From Phycisphaerales bacterium (GTDB lineage Bacteria; Planctomycetota; Phycisphaerae; WQYP01), in contig WQYP01000019.1 of assembly GCA_009781185.1 (NCBI GenBank), positions 1 through 39,987 on the forward strand: a DNA stretch of 39,987 nt, read 5' to 3'. Numbering within the stretch: the first letter of the stretch is position 1; every line of letters begins with the position of its first letter. This document shows positions 31,455 through 39,276 of the stretch, in pieces. Under the pieces are notes generated by a model. The model had not been told where the DNA came from. It saw only the letters and a list, made by a program, of their open reading frames with translations, and did no database searches. The position numbers were made by a program, and so were the translations under genes.

Positions 31455-31979
31455 ATGGATCATGCAACGCTTGCCAAGCGCGTCAAGGAAGTCGCCCTTC
31501 TTGAGGGGGATTTCACGCTTCGTTCCGGTAAAAAATCCAAGTTTTACTTCGACAAGTATCTTTTTGAAACCCAGCCGGACATTTTAGAGGCGATGGGCCA
31601 GGAGATTGCCAGGCGGTTGCCGGCGGAAACGACACGAATCGCCGGTCCTGAGCTCGGCGCCGTCGCCCTCGCCGCCGCCGGCAGCCTCGCCAGCCGCATT
31701 CCCTTCTTCATCGTACGAAACGCCAAGAAAGACTATGGCACCGGCAAAACCATCGAAGGTATCCTCAAGCCCGGGGACAAAGTCGTCCTCGTCGAAGACA
31801 TCGTCACCACCGGCGGCCAGGTTGTCGAAGCCATTAAAAACATCACCGCCGCGGGAGCCCAGGTCATCAAAGTGATCGTGGCACTGGACCGTCTGGAAGG
31901 CGGCAAAGAAAACATTCTCGCCGCAGCCCCCGGCGTCGCCTATGAGCCGATCCTGAATAAGAACGATATGGGAATGTGA
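31455..31979 (+). CDS. pyrE: Orotate phosphoribosyltransferase
   Basis: This enzyme joins orotate to PRPP to give OMP in pyrimidine synthesis. The 174 residues contain FTLRSGKKSKFYFDKYLFE, IAGPELGAVALAAA, FFIVRNAKKDYGTGKTIEG and the PRPP motif VVLVEDIVTTGGQVVEAI. This fits the short PyrE branch. ATG 31455 fits the native start (MDHATLAKRVKEVALLEG), with CTGGAG before it. A heptamer hairpin separates it from the convergent folE2. Confidence 0.93.
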   Translation: MDHATLAKRVKEVALLEGDFTLRSGKKSKFYFDKYLFETQPDILEAMGQEIARRLPAETTRIAGPELGAVALAAAGSLASRIPFFIVRNAKKDYGTGKTIEGILKPGDKVVLVEDIVTTGGQVVEAIKNITAAGAQVIKVIVALDRLEGGKENILAAAPGVAYEPILNKNDMGM

Positions 31980-31982
31980 CCG

Positions 31983-32079
31983 AGAAGCCAGAAGCTAGAA
32001 GCCAGTAGCCAAAAGTTTAGAATAAGCTGCGAACTTGAAATCTTCTGGCTACTGGCTACTGGCTTCTGGCTTCTGCATT
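31983..32079. repeat. GAAGCCA heptamer inverted array between pyrE and folE2
   Basis: The left arm is GAAGCCAGAAGCTAGAAGCC and on to AAAAGTTTAG; the right arm is CTTCTGGCTACTGGCTACTG and on to GGCTTCTGC. It is a hairpin between convergent genes, and its right arm codes for the final KPEASSQ of FolE2. Confidence 0.85.
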
Positions 32080-32906
32080 TCACGCTTATCGTGCTCGATC
32101 ATCGCATAGGCATTATGGTTGTGGATCGATTCGAAATTCTCGCTTTCGATCGAATACCACAGTACGCGATCTTCTTTGTTCAGGGCTACCGCCAAGTCGC
32201 GGATGATGTCTTCCACGAATTTCGGATTGTCGAACGCCTGTTCGGTGACGTACTTTTCATCGGGCCGTTTGAGCACGGCATACACCGGCGCACTCGCGGC
32301 GGATTCCATGATCTTCACCAACTCCTCGATCCACAGCATCCCCTTCGTGCGGACCCGCGCAGTAATGGCACACCGCTGATTGTGAGCGCCACGTTCCGAA
32401 ATATCCTTGGAGCAGGGGCACAAGCTGGTGGCCGGAGCACGAACGCCCATGATGAAATCATCGACGCTGTTGCTGGTACCTTCGAAAGTGCAGACATAAT
32501 CCATCAGGCCCTTGGCCCCGGTGACGGGCGCGGCTTTTTCGATGAAGTAGGGGAATTCCATTTCGATGTGAGCGTCGGCAGCGTCGAGCTTGGCGCGAAC
32601 TTCCCGCAAGAGAGGCACGATCATCGCCGACGTCATGGCTCGGTGATGTTTGTTGAGGATTTCCAGGAGCCGGGACATGTGCGTGCCTTTTTTGTGCTTG
32701 GGCAGCGACACGTACAGGTTGATGGTGGCGATGGTATGCTGGTCGCCGCCGCCGGCCTGCTTGAGCGTGATCGGATAACGAATCCCCTTCACGCCGACCT
32801 TATTGATCGCCACGTTGCGCGCGTCGGCAGCGCCCTGCACATCGGGCATCGGAGAGGGGGAGAGGGGGAGAGGGGGAGATGTTGTCTTAGTCATCGTGGT
32901 ATTCAT
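32049..32906 (-). CDS. folE2: GTP cyclohydrolase FolE2 (type IB)
   Basis: This enzyme converts GTP to 7,8-dihydroneopterin triphosphate, the entry to folate and queuosine synthesis. The 285 residues show GVKGIRYPITL, GTHMSRLLEIL, MDYVCTFEG, and the family's zinc-site motif SLCPCSKDISERGAHNQR, then the ending SIHNHNAYAMIEHDKR. A Pro/Ser-rich stretch near the N-terminus (SPPLPLSPSP) is coded by GAGAGGG heptamers, and the last residues (KPEASSQ) by GAAGCCA heptamers. Native sequence therefore spans about residues 22-275. The start overlaps the hisI stop (ATGA). Confidence 0.95.
   Translation of the reverse strand: MNTTMTKTTSPPLPLSPSPMPDVQGAADARNVAINKVGVKGIRYPITLKQAGGGDQHTIATINLYVSLPKHKKGTHMSRLLEILNKHHRAMTSAMIVPLLREVRAKLDAADAHIEMEFPYFIEKAAPVTGAKGLMDYVCTFEGTSNSVDDFIMGVRAPATSLCPCSKDISERGAHNQRCAITARVRTKGMLWIEELVKIMESAASAPVYAVLKRPDEKYVTEQAFDNPKFVEDIIRDLAVALNKEDRVLWYSIESENFESIHNHNAYAMIEHDKREMQKPEASSQ
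32849..32880. repeat. GAGAGGG/GAGGGGGA repeats in folE2 5' end
   Basis: GGAGAGGGGGAGAGGGGGAG and further units are translated on the minus strand as PPLPLSPSP. Similar units occur at 35602-35640 (in the GNAT gene, PPSLPLSPSPSSP) and 37048-37134. Confidence 0.75.
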
Positions 32907-33334
32907 GATTTCTTGTACATCTTATCTGGGTCCATCAAGGGCGCGGCAATGGTCTTCAATTCTAGGCCCCCTCCCCCTCCCCCGGCCACCGGAACAATCT
33001 GGCGATAAAAACAGGATTCAAAACCGTTATGGCAAGCCGCTCCCTTTTGGCGAACCTTCAGCACCACCGCGTCCTGATCGCAATCAATCGTCACCGAGAC
33101 GATCTGCTGCGTATTGCCCGACTCTTCTCCTTTGACCCAGAATTTTTGTCGGGAGCGTGACCAGTATGTCGCTTTGCCGGTGGCCATGGTTTTCTCCAGG
33201 GCCTCTTTGTTCATGAAGGCGACCATCAGCACCTCTCTGGTATCCGCATCGACGGTAACGGCCGTGATCAGCCCGTTGGAATCCAATTTCAAGTTGAGCT
33301 GATTCCCGAGTTCCTGTTCTTTGGACGCCGCCAT
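32903..33334 (-). CDS. hisI: Phosphoribosyl-AMP cyclohydrolase
   Basis: This enzyme opens the purine ring of PR-AMP in histidine synthesis. The 143 residues contain MVAFMNKEALEKTMATGKATYWSRSRQKFWVKGEESGNTQ, IDCDQDAVVLKVRQKGAACHNGFESCFYR, with metal-ligand Asp and Cys residues of the family. A Gly-rich patch follows (VAGGGGGGLEL), coded by C runs. It is the first gene of a two-gene unit with folE2 (4-base overlap). No hisE domain is fused. Confidence 0.95.
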   Translation of the reverse strand: MAASKEQELGNQLNLKLDSNGLITAVTVDADTREVLMVAFMNKEALEKTMATGKATYWSRSRQKFWVKGEESGNTQQIVSVTIDCDQDAVVLKVRQKGAACHNGFESCFYRQIVPVAGGGGGGLELKTIAAPLMDPDKMYKKS

Positions 33335-33411
33335 AATCGTGCTCCTTAGGGTTGGGTGAGTGAGGCAAATGCGAGAAACGAAGCATTGTACAGATTCCCG
33401 GTCTGCAAATC

Positions 33412-33447
33412 ATCAGAGCCGCAATCGTAAGATTGCGGTATTGCGGT
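33412..33447. repeat. Palindromic repeat family B, half copy
   Basis: ATCAGAGCCGCAATCGTAAG then GATTGCGGTATTGCGG; the second arm is nearly absent. It lies 33 bases before the start of the gene at 33480. Confidence 0.75.
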
Positions 33448-33479
33448 ATGATGCGTGGACATCATCAAGGAGCAAACCG

Positions 33480-34529
33480 ATGAAACCCTTCACACCGGCC
33501 TATCCCAAAAGCGACGCAATCAAAGGCCTCCGCTGGTTGAGCAAAGCAAAGAAGTATGACGCATGCAGGGGCGACACATTCTCCTGCACATGGGCGGACG
33601 ACGATCAGTTGTACACCTGTGCGGATGACACTTACGGGGTGAACTGGGCCTACAAGAGCAACCTGGCCTGCCTCCGCGTGGAGGGAATGCCGCCCAATCA
33701 CCAGATTTTCAACGTGAATCCGATGGAGGCCTATTTTCCGTTTGCCACCCGCGAAGGTCAGGATACGTGGAAGGCCTGCTCGACCCTGTTTGTTGATGGT
33801 GCTTTGTACATGTCGATGTCGCAGCATTCGTGGGCCGGTCAGTATCCGGACTGCATCCAACGCACCTATGACTCGCACATCATCAAGTCGACGGATTACG
33901 GCAAGACCTGGTCGCCCAAACGAGCCATCGGCAACGCCATGTGGCCCGGACCACGATTCGCTAACCCGTTCTTCGTGCAATTCGGCAAAGCGTATGCGGG
34001 AGCGATGGACGATTACATCTACGCCGTGAGCAACTCGGCAACATGGAACAATGGCAATTACATGATCTTGGGACGCGTGCTGCGAGAAAAGTTGGGACAA
34101 CTCAACACCGCCGACTGGGAATACTTCGGCGGCACAGAAGCTGACAACGACGCCAAGTGGATCACGGACCTTGGCAAGGCCGTCGGCATTTTCAAGCACC
34201 GTGGCCGCGCCTCCATGATCGGCATGCAATGGGTACCGGCTCTGGAACGCTTCATCATGCCCCAATGGGCCTACATGGATCTGGACCGCGACGATCCCTG
34301 GCACGAAACGCTGCTGGCCATTTACGAAGCGCCCAAACCGTGGGGTCCCTGGCGTCATGTACACACCGAAATGAACTGGGGCCAAGCCGAATACGGCCCA
34401 TGCCTCCCTGCAAAATGGTTCGAAGAAAACGGTAAACGCTGCTGGCTGGTAAGCTCCGGCGATTTCACCCGGCAAAAAGAAAATTCACCGTATTCGTTTA
34501 CGGTGCAGCAACTCGAATGGCTGGTGTAA
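33480..34529 (+). CDS. Beta-propeller-like protein, sialidase or DUF4185-like
   Basis: The 349-residue protein has no signal peptide. Repeated aromatic-rich strands and Asp-box-like segments (STDYGKTWSPKRAI) suggest a five- or six-bladed propeller. CTWADDDQLYTCADDTYG at the start and WVPALERFIMPQWAYMDL with YEAPKPWGPWRHVH near the end are typical of DUF4185 and of glycosidase-like proteins that act on carbohydrate. AAGGAG precedes ATG 33480. Function is not proven; a role in sugar processing would fit the GH5, sulfatase and heparinase genes elsewhere in the window. Confidence 0.75.
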   Translation: MKPFTPAYPKSDAIKGLRWLSKAKKYDACRGDTFSCTWADDDQLYTCADDTYGVNWAYKSNLACLRVEGMPPNHQIFNVNPMEAYFPFATREGQDTWKACSTLFVDGALYMSMSQHSWAGQYPDCIQRTYDSHIIKSTDYGKTWSPKRAIGNAMWPGPRFANPFFVQFGKAYAGAMDDYIYAVSNSATWNNGNYMILGRVLREKLGQLNTADWEYFGGTEADNDAKWITDLGKAVGIFKHRGRASMIGMQWVPALERFIMPQWAYMDLDRDDPWHETLLAIYEAPKPWGPWRHVHTEMNWGQAEYGPCLPAKWFEENGKRCWLVSSGDFTRQKENSPYSFTVQQLEWLV

Positions 34530-34654
34530 ACGTTTGGTACCACGACCGTAAGAGAGCCAGAGGGCTACTCCTGTGGTGTTCGAACGAACATTCTTGCCAC
34601 CAAAGCACAACCGTGATTCATATTCCCACAAATGCCTTCTGGCTTCTTCAGACG

Positions 34655-34867
34655 TTATTGCTGGAACATTCCCGGGGAATAACCGAAGCCGGTCTCCTCG
34701 ATTCTACGCCGTGCTTCGCGTGTCTGCACGGCGGAATCGCCCTCATAGAAGCTATCAATACGGCGATTGCTCAAAGAGCTATTAGCATCCATAAAGAGCT
34801 CATGGTTGCCGCAAGCGGGGAAAAGACTCGAGGCGAACAGACAGATGAGCAAAACGGCTCGTTTCAT
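34655..34867 (-). CDS. Small lipoprotein (70 aa)
   Basis: MKRAVLLICLFASSLFPACG is a lipoprotein signal with the lipid Cys at about residue 19. The short mature part ends with SFYEGDSAVQTREARRRIEETGFGYSPGMFQQ, a pattern (FxxGDS...TREARRxxEExGFGxxxGM) that I recall from short lipoproteins of Phycisphaerae-like genomes. GAAGG lies before ATG 34867, favoured over 34888. It stands between a convergent gene and the GNAT gene on the same strand. Function unknown. Confidence 0.7.
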   Translation of the reverse strand: MKRAVLLICLFASSLFPACGNHELFMDANSSLSNRRIDSFYEGDSAVQTREARRRIEETGFGYSPGMFQQ

Positions 34868-34918
34868 GGGACCTTCCTTCATGGACACTCAAACGAATGA
34901 ACGCATTGTAATGATCGG

Positions 34919-36142
34919 TTACTTGGTAAGCCAGACGCGAGCGAGTTTTCCCATGGGTTTCCAGCCGGCGTTTTCGTAGAGGCGGAGAGCCGGGCCGTTC
35001 TGTTCGTCGACCTGCAGCGTGGGAATTTTGCCGGTGCTGCGAATGCGGCAGGCGAGGTCGCTGACGATCTTGGCGCCGTAGCCGCGCTTGCGGAATTCGG
35101 GGAAAGTGTAAACGCCGCCGATCTCAATGAGACTCGGCAATTCCAGATCGAACTTGGCGACCGCAACGACCTGCCCCCCCCCTTCTTTGTCCTGTTCGTA
35201 AACGAAGATCCGCTGGGTATGAACCCATGCATCGAGGTCAGCATCAAACAGAATCCCGCGTTCTTCTTTGTAGAGCCGGCGCCAGCGGTTGAGCGTCGGA
35301 ATATCCGCTTCCCTGGCGACGCGGACATTCGGATCCGGCTGACATTCGGCAGTCAATTGCATAACCACATTGACCAGTTGTCGAGCGGACGCCTTGCGAT
35401 GCACGGCCGCCAGCAACAGTGGCGTCATCCACGCGATGCCCTCAGCCGTGCCGGTGAGAAAATCAATAGGCACTTTCATTTCCCCACCGTTTGTTCCCCC
35501 GTTGCTCCCTCCGTTCGCCGTCGCGTTCTGGAACTGCATCATCGGCACATCGCTGATCGTGGTCCGCCCCGATGAAAAATCGGTCAGCGTGAAAACGACC
35601 GGGGAAGAGGGAGAGGGGGAGAGGGGGAGAGAGGGAGGGATGTCTGGCTTGATCGCCTTGGGACCTTGGTGTGTTATATAAGAAGCGAAGGCCTGTGCCG
35701 TGGCTTCATCGAGCGCCAACACGTCAGCGCGATGGGCCTTGGGCACATAGAGCATGGCCCCGCAAAACCGCCCGCAGTCCGATGGAGGCGTGTGAATCGG
35801 TTCATTCATCACCCCCTCCCCCCGCATCGCGGCAACCAGATGAAGATCGCCCCGCTGCAACGGCGGCGTCTGGCTCAGACGCTCCCAAAAATGAGCAATC
35901 AAATCCATCACCCCGCGGGAACGAATGTGCAGAAATGCCACCGCAAGTTGCGGACGCTCCGCTGGCAGACGCACCAACTCCAGCCCGGATCGAACGGCCT
36001 CTGTACCTCCCTCCTCCTTTGTCTCGGCTGATTCCGGATCACTCACCTTGTTAACTTTCCTTTGCACCAGGCGTACTGGTTCACGCGGCAGTGATCGATC
36101 GACGGAAAAACGTTGGCGCAGAAGCCGCGCGTTGTGGGTCAT
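34919..36142 (-). CDS. GNAT family N-acetyltransferase with N-terminal extension
   Basis: The C-terminal part (about residues 275-407) is a GNAT domain: VREADIPTLNRWRRLY, VAVAKFDLELPSLIEIGGVYTFPEFRKRGYGAKIVSDLACRI with the acetyl-CoA loop RKRGYG, and QVDEQNGPALRLYENAGWKPMG. The N-terminal part (about 50-260) looks like a second, degenerate GNAT-like half. In it lies a Pro/Ser stretch (PPSLPLSPSPSSP) coded by GAGGGGGA heptamers, and a Gly/Asn stretch. The substrate is unknown. A nine-C run (35174-35182) gives EGGGQ. A family-G repeat lies upstream of the start. Confidence 0.85.
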   Translation of the reverse strand: MTHNARLLRQRFSVDRSLPREPVRLVQRKVNKVSDPESAETKEEGGTEAVRSGLELVRLPAERPQLAVAFLHIRSRGVMDLIAHFWERLSQTPPLQRGDLHLVAAMRGEGVMNEPIHTPPSDCGRFCGAMLYVPKAHRADVLALDEATAQAFASYITHQGPKAIKPDIPPSLPLSPSPSSPVVFTLTDFSSGRTTISDVPMMQFQNATANGGSNGGTNGGEMKVPIDFLTGTAEGIAWMTPLLLAAVHRKASARQLVNVVMQLTAECQPDPNVRVAREADIPTLNRWRRLYKEERGILFDADLDAWVHTQRIFVYEQDKEGGGQVVAVAKFDLELPSLIEIGGVYTFPEFRKRGYGAKIVSDLACRIRSTGKIPTLQVDEQNGPALRLYENAGWKPMGKLARVWLTK

Positions 36143-36180
36143 ATTGTAGCAATCGGCATTTTTCAGCCAAGGCTTTGCAC

Positions 36181-36284
36181 TAGCTTTGCGAGGAAACGCA
36201 AGGCTTCACGCCTCCTGCGCGGCTCACTTACGCGTTCCATGAGAAGCTCTGGCGTTCGAAGCCTTGCGATTCCTCGTAAGGCTA
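36181..36284. repeat. Palindromic repeat family G, copy 2
   Basis: CTTTGCGAGGAAACGCAAGG, then the shared CACGCCTCCTGCGCGGCTCA, then an inverted end AGCCTTGCGATTCCTCGTAA. It fills the spacer between the GNAT and methyltransferase genes and reaches the last codon of the latter. Confidence 0.8.
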
Positions 36285-37031
36285 TTTCACGCATGGTCGC
36301 GTGAGGATGTACAGGTGCCCGTTTTGAACGCCGCCGGAGAAGCTGGGGGAAGGGGGGGGAGAGAGGTTTTCGGTTTGGACTTTAAAGCCGGCTTCAACCG
36401 CGGCGAGCGGGAAATCCTCGGCACTGGTCCGCTGAGGATCGGAAATCCAGGCGATACCGTCGGCGGCGAGAAGACAGGAAACGGCGTGCAGCAGCAGCGG
36501 ATGAAGGCGGCGTTCGTAGAGCACATCGGAAGCGAGGACCCATGGGAACTTTTCCGACAGCGGATTTCGCCAGTCCATGAACTGCGGGCGAATGAGATGT
36601 TCGGGTACACCGTTACGAGCGGCGTTATGAGCGGCGAACTGGACGGCTTCGTGATCATAATCGGTGAAGGTAACATGCCAGCCGCGGAGGGCGGCGGCGA
36701 TGCCGGTGATGCCAAGACCGCAGCCCAGATCAATGCATTTTCGATTTTCGGTTTTTGATTTTCGATTGAGGGAGCATTCCTTAGCCCCCGGCTCTGCCGG
36801 GGGTTTCGGGGGCAGGGCCGGTGGCGAAGTTTGGTCAGAAAGAACTTTCGCCGCGAGCATAAGCCCGCTGGGCCAGATAATGGGCCAGTAAGGCATGTAG
36901 TTATCAGCATGATAACGCTTGCGAACTTCGGGATCGTCGAGAAGAACGTCCGGATTGACGGGAGCGAGGAGGTCGATGCTTCGCGTGCCGAGCTCGAGGC
37001 GGTGAATGCGGGTGGGGAAGCGGGTGTTCAT
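36282..37031 (-). CDS. Class I SAM-dependent methyltransferase with repeat-coded insert
   Basis: The 249-residue protein has YWPIIWPSGLMLAAKVL (47-63), the SAM-binding motif I IDLGCGLGITGIAAALRG (100-117), FTDYD (motif II) and WVLASDVLYERRLHPLLLHAV (motif IV region). This is the pattern of the METTL21/FAM86-like family of protein or small-molecule methyltransferases. Between the WPSG helix and motif I, residues about 66-98 consist of repeat-coded sequence: a family-A palindrome read in the opposite direction (PPAEPGAK) plus GATTTTC heptamers (NRKSKTENRK). The native protein would be about 215 residues. Confidence 0.85.
   Translation of the reverse strand: MNTRFPTRIHRLELGTRSIDLLAPVNPDVLLDDPEVRKRYHADNYMPYWPIIWPSGLMLAAKVLSDQTSPPALPPKPPAEPGAKECSLNRKSKTENRKCIDLGCGLGITGIAAALRGWHVTFTDYDHEAVQFAAHNAARNGVPEHLIRPQFMDWRNPLSEKFPWVLASDVLYERRLHPLLLHAVSCLLAADGIAWISDPQRTSAEDFPLAAVEAGFKVQTENLSPPPSPSFSGGVQNGHLYILTRPCVK
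36783..36805. repeat. Palindromic repeat family A, in frame inside a methyltransferase gene
   Basis: AGCCCCCGGCTCTGCCGGGG lies on the + strand while the gene is on the minus strand, so the coded peptide is PPAEPGAK instead of LAPGSAGG. Next to it are TTTTCGA heptamers (36741-36770), also translated. Confidence 0.9.
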
Positions 37032-37047
37032 TCGATGATCTCAGCCA

Positions 37048-37136
37048 AGAGGACTGGGGGACGGAGAGAGGGGGAGAAAGGGAGAGGGGGAGAGGTCACT
37101 TCGTCTCCCCGTCTCCCTGTCTCCCAGTCCCCCTGT
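37048..37136. repeat. GGAGAGG heptamer inverted array
   Basis: GGGGACGGAGAGAGGGGGAG, further units, then the inverted GTCTCCCCGTCTCCCTGTCT and CCCAGTCCCCC. It lies between the methyltransferase start and the 3' end of the gene at 37096, whose last residues (TGRQGDGETK) it encodes. Confidence 0.8.
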
Positions 37137-37716
37137 CAGGTACCGTGGCGGATTGCGTCTCCGGTGCATCGACATGAGTCGCCTTGGGCGCCGGCCGGGT
37201 AAGGAGGTAAATGGTGAAGATAATGGCAATGAGGATGGCGATGATGCCCACGAGGAAGAAACGGTATTCGGGGAGGAGGCCGAGGCCTTCAAAATCGTCG
37301 GGAGAAACAGTTTTTTTAGGGGCAAGGAGAGGATCGGGGTTAAGAAGGACGGCGTCAGGATTAACGGCCTTGGAATGGGCCAGGCGAGCCGCTTCGACCT
37401 GAATCGCGGCAACAAGACGCGCCCAGACGTCGGCCGGCATCACTTGATTTTCGATTTTTCCCCCCCCAGATTTTTGAGTTTCAATTTCGGGCAGGTGCTG
37501 TTGCACTTCCTGAAAAGGATTGAGATGAGAATCTTTTTCGCATTGGCCGAAGGTTTCGCGGACAGCGGAATGCAAAACAACTTCTGCGCGAATGTAACGT
37601 GCGGCGGGACTCAGACCGGCGGCATGCGGATCGGCTGAAACAATAGCCAGAGCACGGGCGTAGAGATCATCGCGATGAGCGGCAAGGTCGAAAATGAAAT
37701 CGTTGGAAATGATCAT
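37096..37716 (-). CDS. Hypothetical single-pass membrane protein (206 aa)
   Basis: A soluble N-terminal part (about residues 1-150, AAHRDDLYARALAIVSADPHAAGLSPAARYIRAEVVLHSAVRETFG) precedes one strong membrane helix (FFLVGIIAILIAIIFTIYLL, about 156-175) and a short tail. The tail after LTRPAPK is repeat-coded. A low-complexity patch (TQKSGGGKIENQ) comes from GATTTTC heptamers and an eight-C run. I recognise no family. It follows the TPR lipoprotein gene on the same strand after 75 bases of GTTAATTC-type repeats, so the two may be co-transcribed. Confidence 0.65.
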   Translation of the reverse strand: MIISNDFIFDLAAHRDDLYARALAIVSADPHAAGLSPAARYIRAEVVLHSAVRETFGQCEKDSHLNPFQEVQQHLPEIETQKSGGGKIENQVMPADVWARLVAAIQVEAARLAHSKAVNPDAVLLNPDPLLAPKKTVSPDDFEGLGLLPEYRFFLVGIIAILIAIIFTIYLLTRPAPKATHVDAPETQSATVPDRGTGRQGDGETK

Positions 37717-37717
37717 G

Positions 37718-37791
37718 GTAAGTAATTTAGTTAATTCGTTAATTGCGTTAATTCACTTCATTAACCAATTCACTTCATTAACTCAACACGC
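37718..37791. repeat. GTTAATTC-type repeats with inverted ends
   Basis: GTAAGTAATTTAGTTAATTC and GTTAATTGCGTTAATTCACT are followed by an inverted CATTAACCAATTCACTTCAT and a closing CGCTTAC. The units are 7-9 bases long. It separates two minus-strand genes. Confidence 0.65.
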
Positions 37792-38523
37792 TTACTTCAG
37801 CGGAGTTCCGATGACGCTGGAGATCGCGACGTTGTTGCGGGTCATGGCTTCGATGAGGCCGGGGGTAGCGGGGTCGGCGTTATAGGCGCGGATCAAACTT
37901 TCCCGGCACTCGGACTTGTTGCCGATCTTTTCATACATCGTGGCCCTGGCAAGAAGGATTCGAGCATTTCTGGGAGCGATTTGGAGGGCCTTGTCGTAAT
38001 AAACTGCCGCGTTGTCGTAGTCGCCGAGCTTCTCGTAAGTACGAGCGATGCGGAGACGATCGCCGGCCTTGCCCACGTACAGCGCTTCCTCAATCTGATT
38101 CTGGTAAGGACGGTTGGTGTAGCTCTTTTTCCAGCGAGGATCGTCCACCTGTTCGGCAAGCTTGGCCGCACGTTCGAGATAATCAAGAGCGAGGTCAGGC
38201 TGACCGCGCTGGATGAGGGTGGCGGTCAGCCCGTCCTTGGCTTCCTCAGAAGAAGGATCGGATTGAAGTGCAACTTTGAAGTGGTAGGTAGCCTGGACGT
38301 AATGCCCGGCACGGTAGTGGATGAGCCCGGCGTAGGTGTTGGATTGGGCGTCGAACTGATCGTAAGAAAGAGCCTTGTTGAGGGTTTCAAGCGATTGGTC
38401 GTACTGATCTTGCTGGTAGAGCGCGATGCCTTGCTTGCGGTAGCGTTCGACGTTGCTGGTGCAGCCTGCGAACGAGCTGGCGGTAAGAATGGCGATGAGA
38501 GACAAAACGATTTTACTGGACAT
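37792..38523 (-). CDS. TPR-repeat lipoprotein
   Basis: The 243-residue protein starts with a lipoprotein signal (VLSLIAILTASSFAGC, Cys about 20). Four to five TPR units follow: ERYRKQGIALYQQDQYDQSLETLNKAL, AQSNTYAGLIHYRAGHYVQATYHFKVALQSDP, LTATLIQRGQPDLALDYLERAAKLA and IARTYEKLGDYDNAAVYYDKALQIAPRN. TPR arrays are protein-contact scaffolds. GGAGAC precedes ATG 38523; longer starts would add repeat-region sequence. The protein likely sits in the periplasm or on the outer face of a membrane. Confidence 0.88.
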   Translation of the reverse strand: MSSKIVLSLIAILTASSFAGCTSNVERYRKQGIALYQQDQYDQSLETLNKALSYDQFDAQSNTYAGLIHYRAGHYVQATYHFKVALQSDPSSEEAKDGLTATLIQRGQPDLALDYLERAAKLAEQVDDPRWKKSYTNRPYQNQIEEALYVGKAGDRLRIARTYEKLGDYDNAAVYYDKALQIAPRNARILLARATMYEKIGNKSECRESLIRAYNADPATPGLIEAMTRNNVAISSVIGTPLK

Positions 38524-38605
38524 GGAAGTCTCCGAGTGATGGCCGATCGGTATGATGGTATCATCGGGCGGAGGATTGGCAAAGCATGAGGAGGGGACTA
38601 TCGTC

Positions 38606-38686
38606 AGCCCCCAGCTCTGCCGGAGGTTTATCCGGTGAAGCCGGTGTCGATTGTCGCCGGGCAACCCCCCGGCAGAGCCGGGGGCT
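38606..38686. repeat. Palindromic repeat family A, inverted pair (older copy)
   Basis: The left hairpin has two changes (CCCCCAGCTCTGCCGGAGG), while the right one is perfect. The spacer TATCCGGTGAAGCCGGTGTC resembles that of the other pairs. It lies in the divergent spacer between the TPR gene and the gene at 38721. Confidence 0.88.
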
Positions 38687-38720
38687 GACGGATGTTGAGG
38701 GGAGTGGTGTTCAATAGGAA

Positions 38721-39098
38721 ATGGAGAAGTCCGTGGAGATGCGATTTGTGGTGCTTTTACATGAAAGGCACGGTGAGGGAGGGGGGGCGCATTACGATTT
38801 TTTTTTGGAGGTGCCGGGGCGGGAGAAGTTGATGGCGTGGCGTGTTTCGCGCGGGCCGGAGGAGTGGGGGAAGGTTGACGACAAGGAATTGGGGGTGGAG
38901 CGGATTGCAGATCATCGGAAGGTGTATCTGGAGTACGAAGGCGAGATTTCAGGCGGAAGAGGAACGGTGAAGCGAGTGGCGGAAGGGGTGGCAAGGGTGG
39001 TGAAGATGACCGAAAAAGAGATAAGGGTAAGGGTGGAAGGCAAAGGGGTGGGGATGGGGAGGGTGGGGTGTGAGATGGTATTGCCGATGGATGCATGA
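38721..39098 (+). CDS. LigD 3'-phosphoesterase-like domain protein
   Basis: This 125-residue protein resembles the phosphoesterase (PE) domain of LigD, which trims 3' ends in bacterial end joining. FVVLLHERHGEGGGAHYDFFLEV matches the family's FVVHEHxARxLHYDxRLE with the HYD metal site. MAWRVSRGPE and ADHRKVYLEYEGEISGGRGTV match the second half, including a conserved His. It stands alone without ligase or polymerase domains, as is often seen for this domain. The start is uncertain (38721 or 38739). Runs of seven G and nine T lie in the first third. Confidence 0.75.
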   Translation: MEKSVEMRFVVLLHERHGEGGGAHYDFFLEVPGREKLMAWRVSRGPEEWGKVDDKELGVERIADHRKVYLEYEGEISGGRGTVKRVAEGVARVVKMTEKEIRVRVEGKGVGMGRVGCEMVLPMDA

Positions 39099-39276
39099 AA
39101 TACAAACCATGATTCGCCCCCCCGAAATTTTTGGTTCTTCTGCGAATTTAGGGAATTAGATATAGTCGTTATGAGTAGAGGAGTGGTGTGGATGATGTGG
39201 ATGAGATAGTAGAGTAGCCACCGGCAGCACTGTAGCTTTGTGTTTGTGAAAGACAACGAAGCACAGGAGGCTGCCG

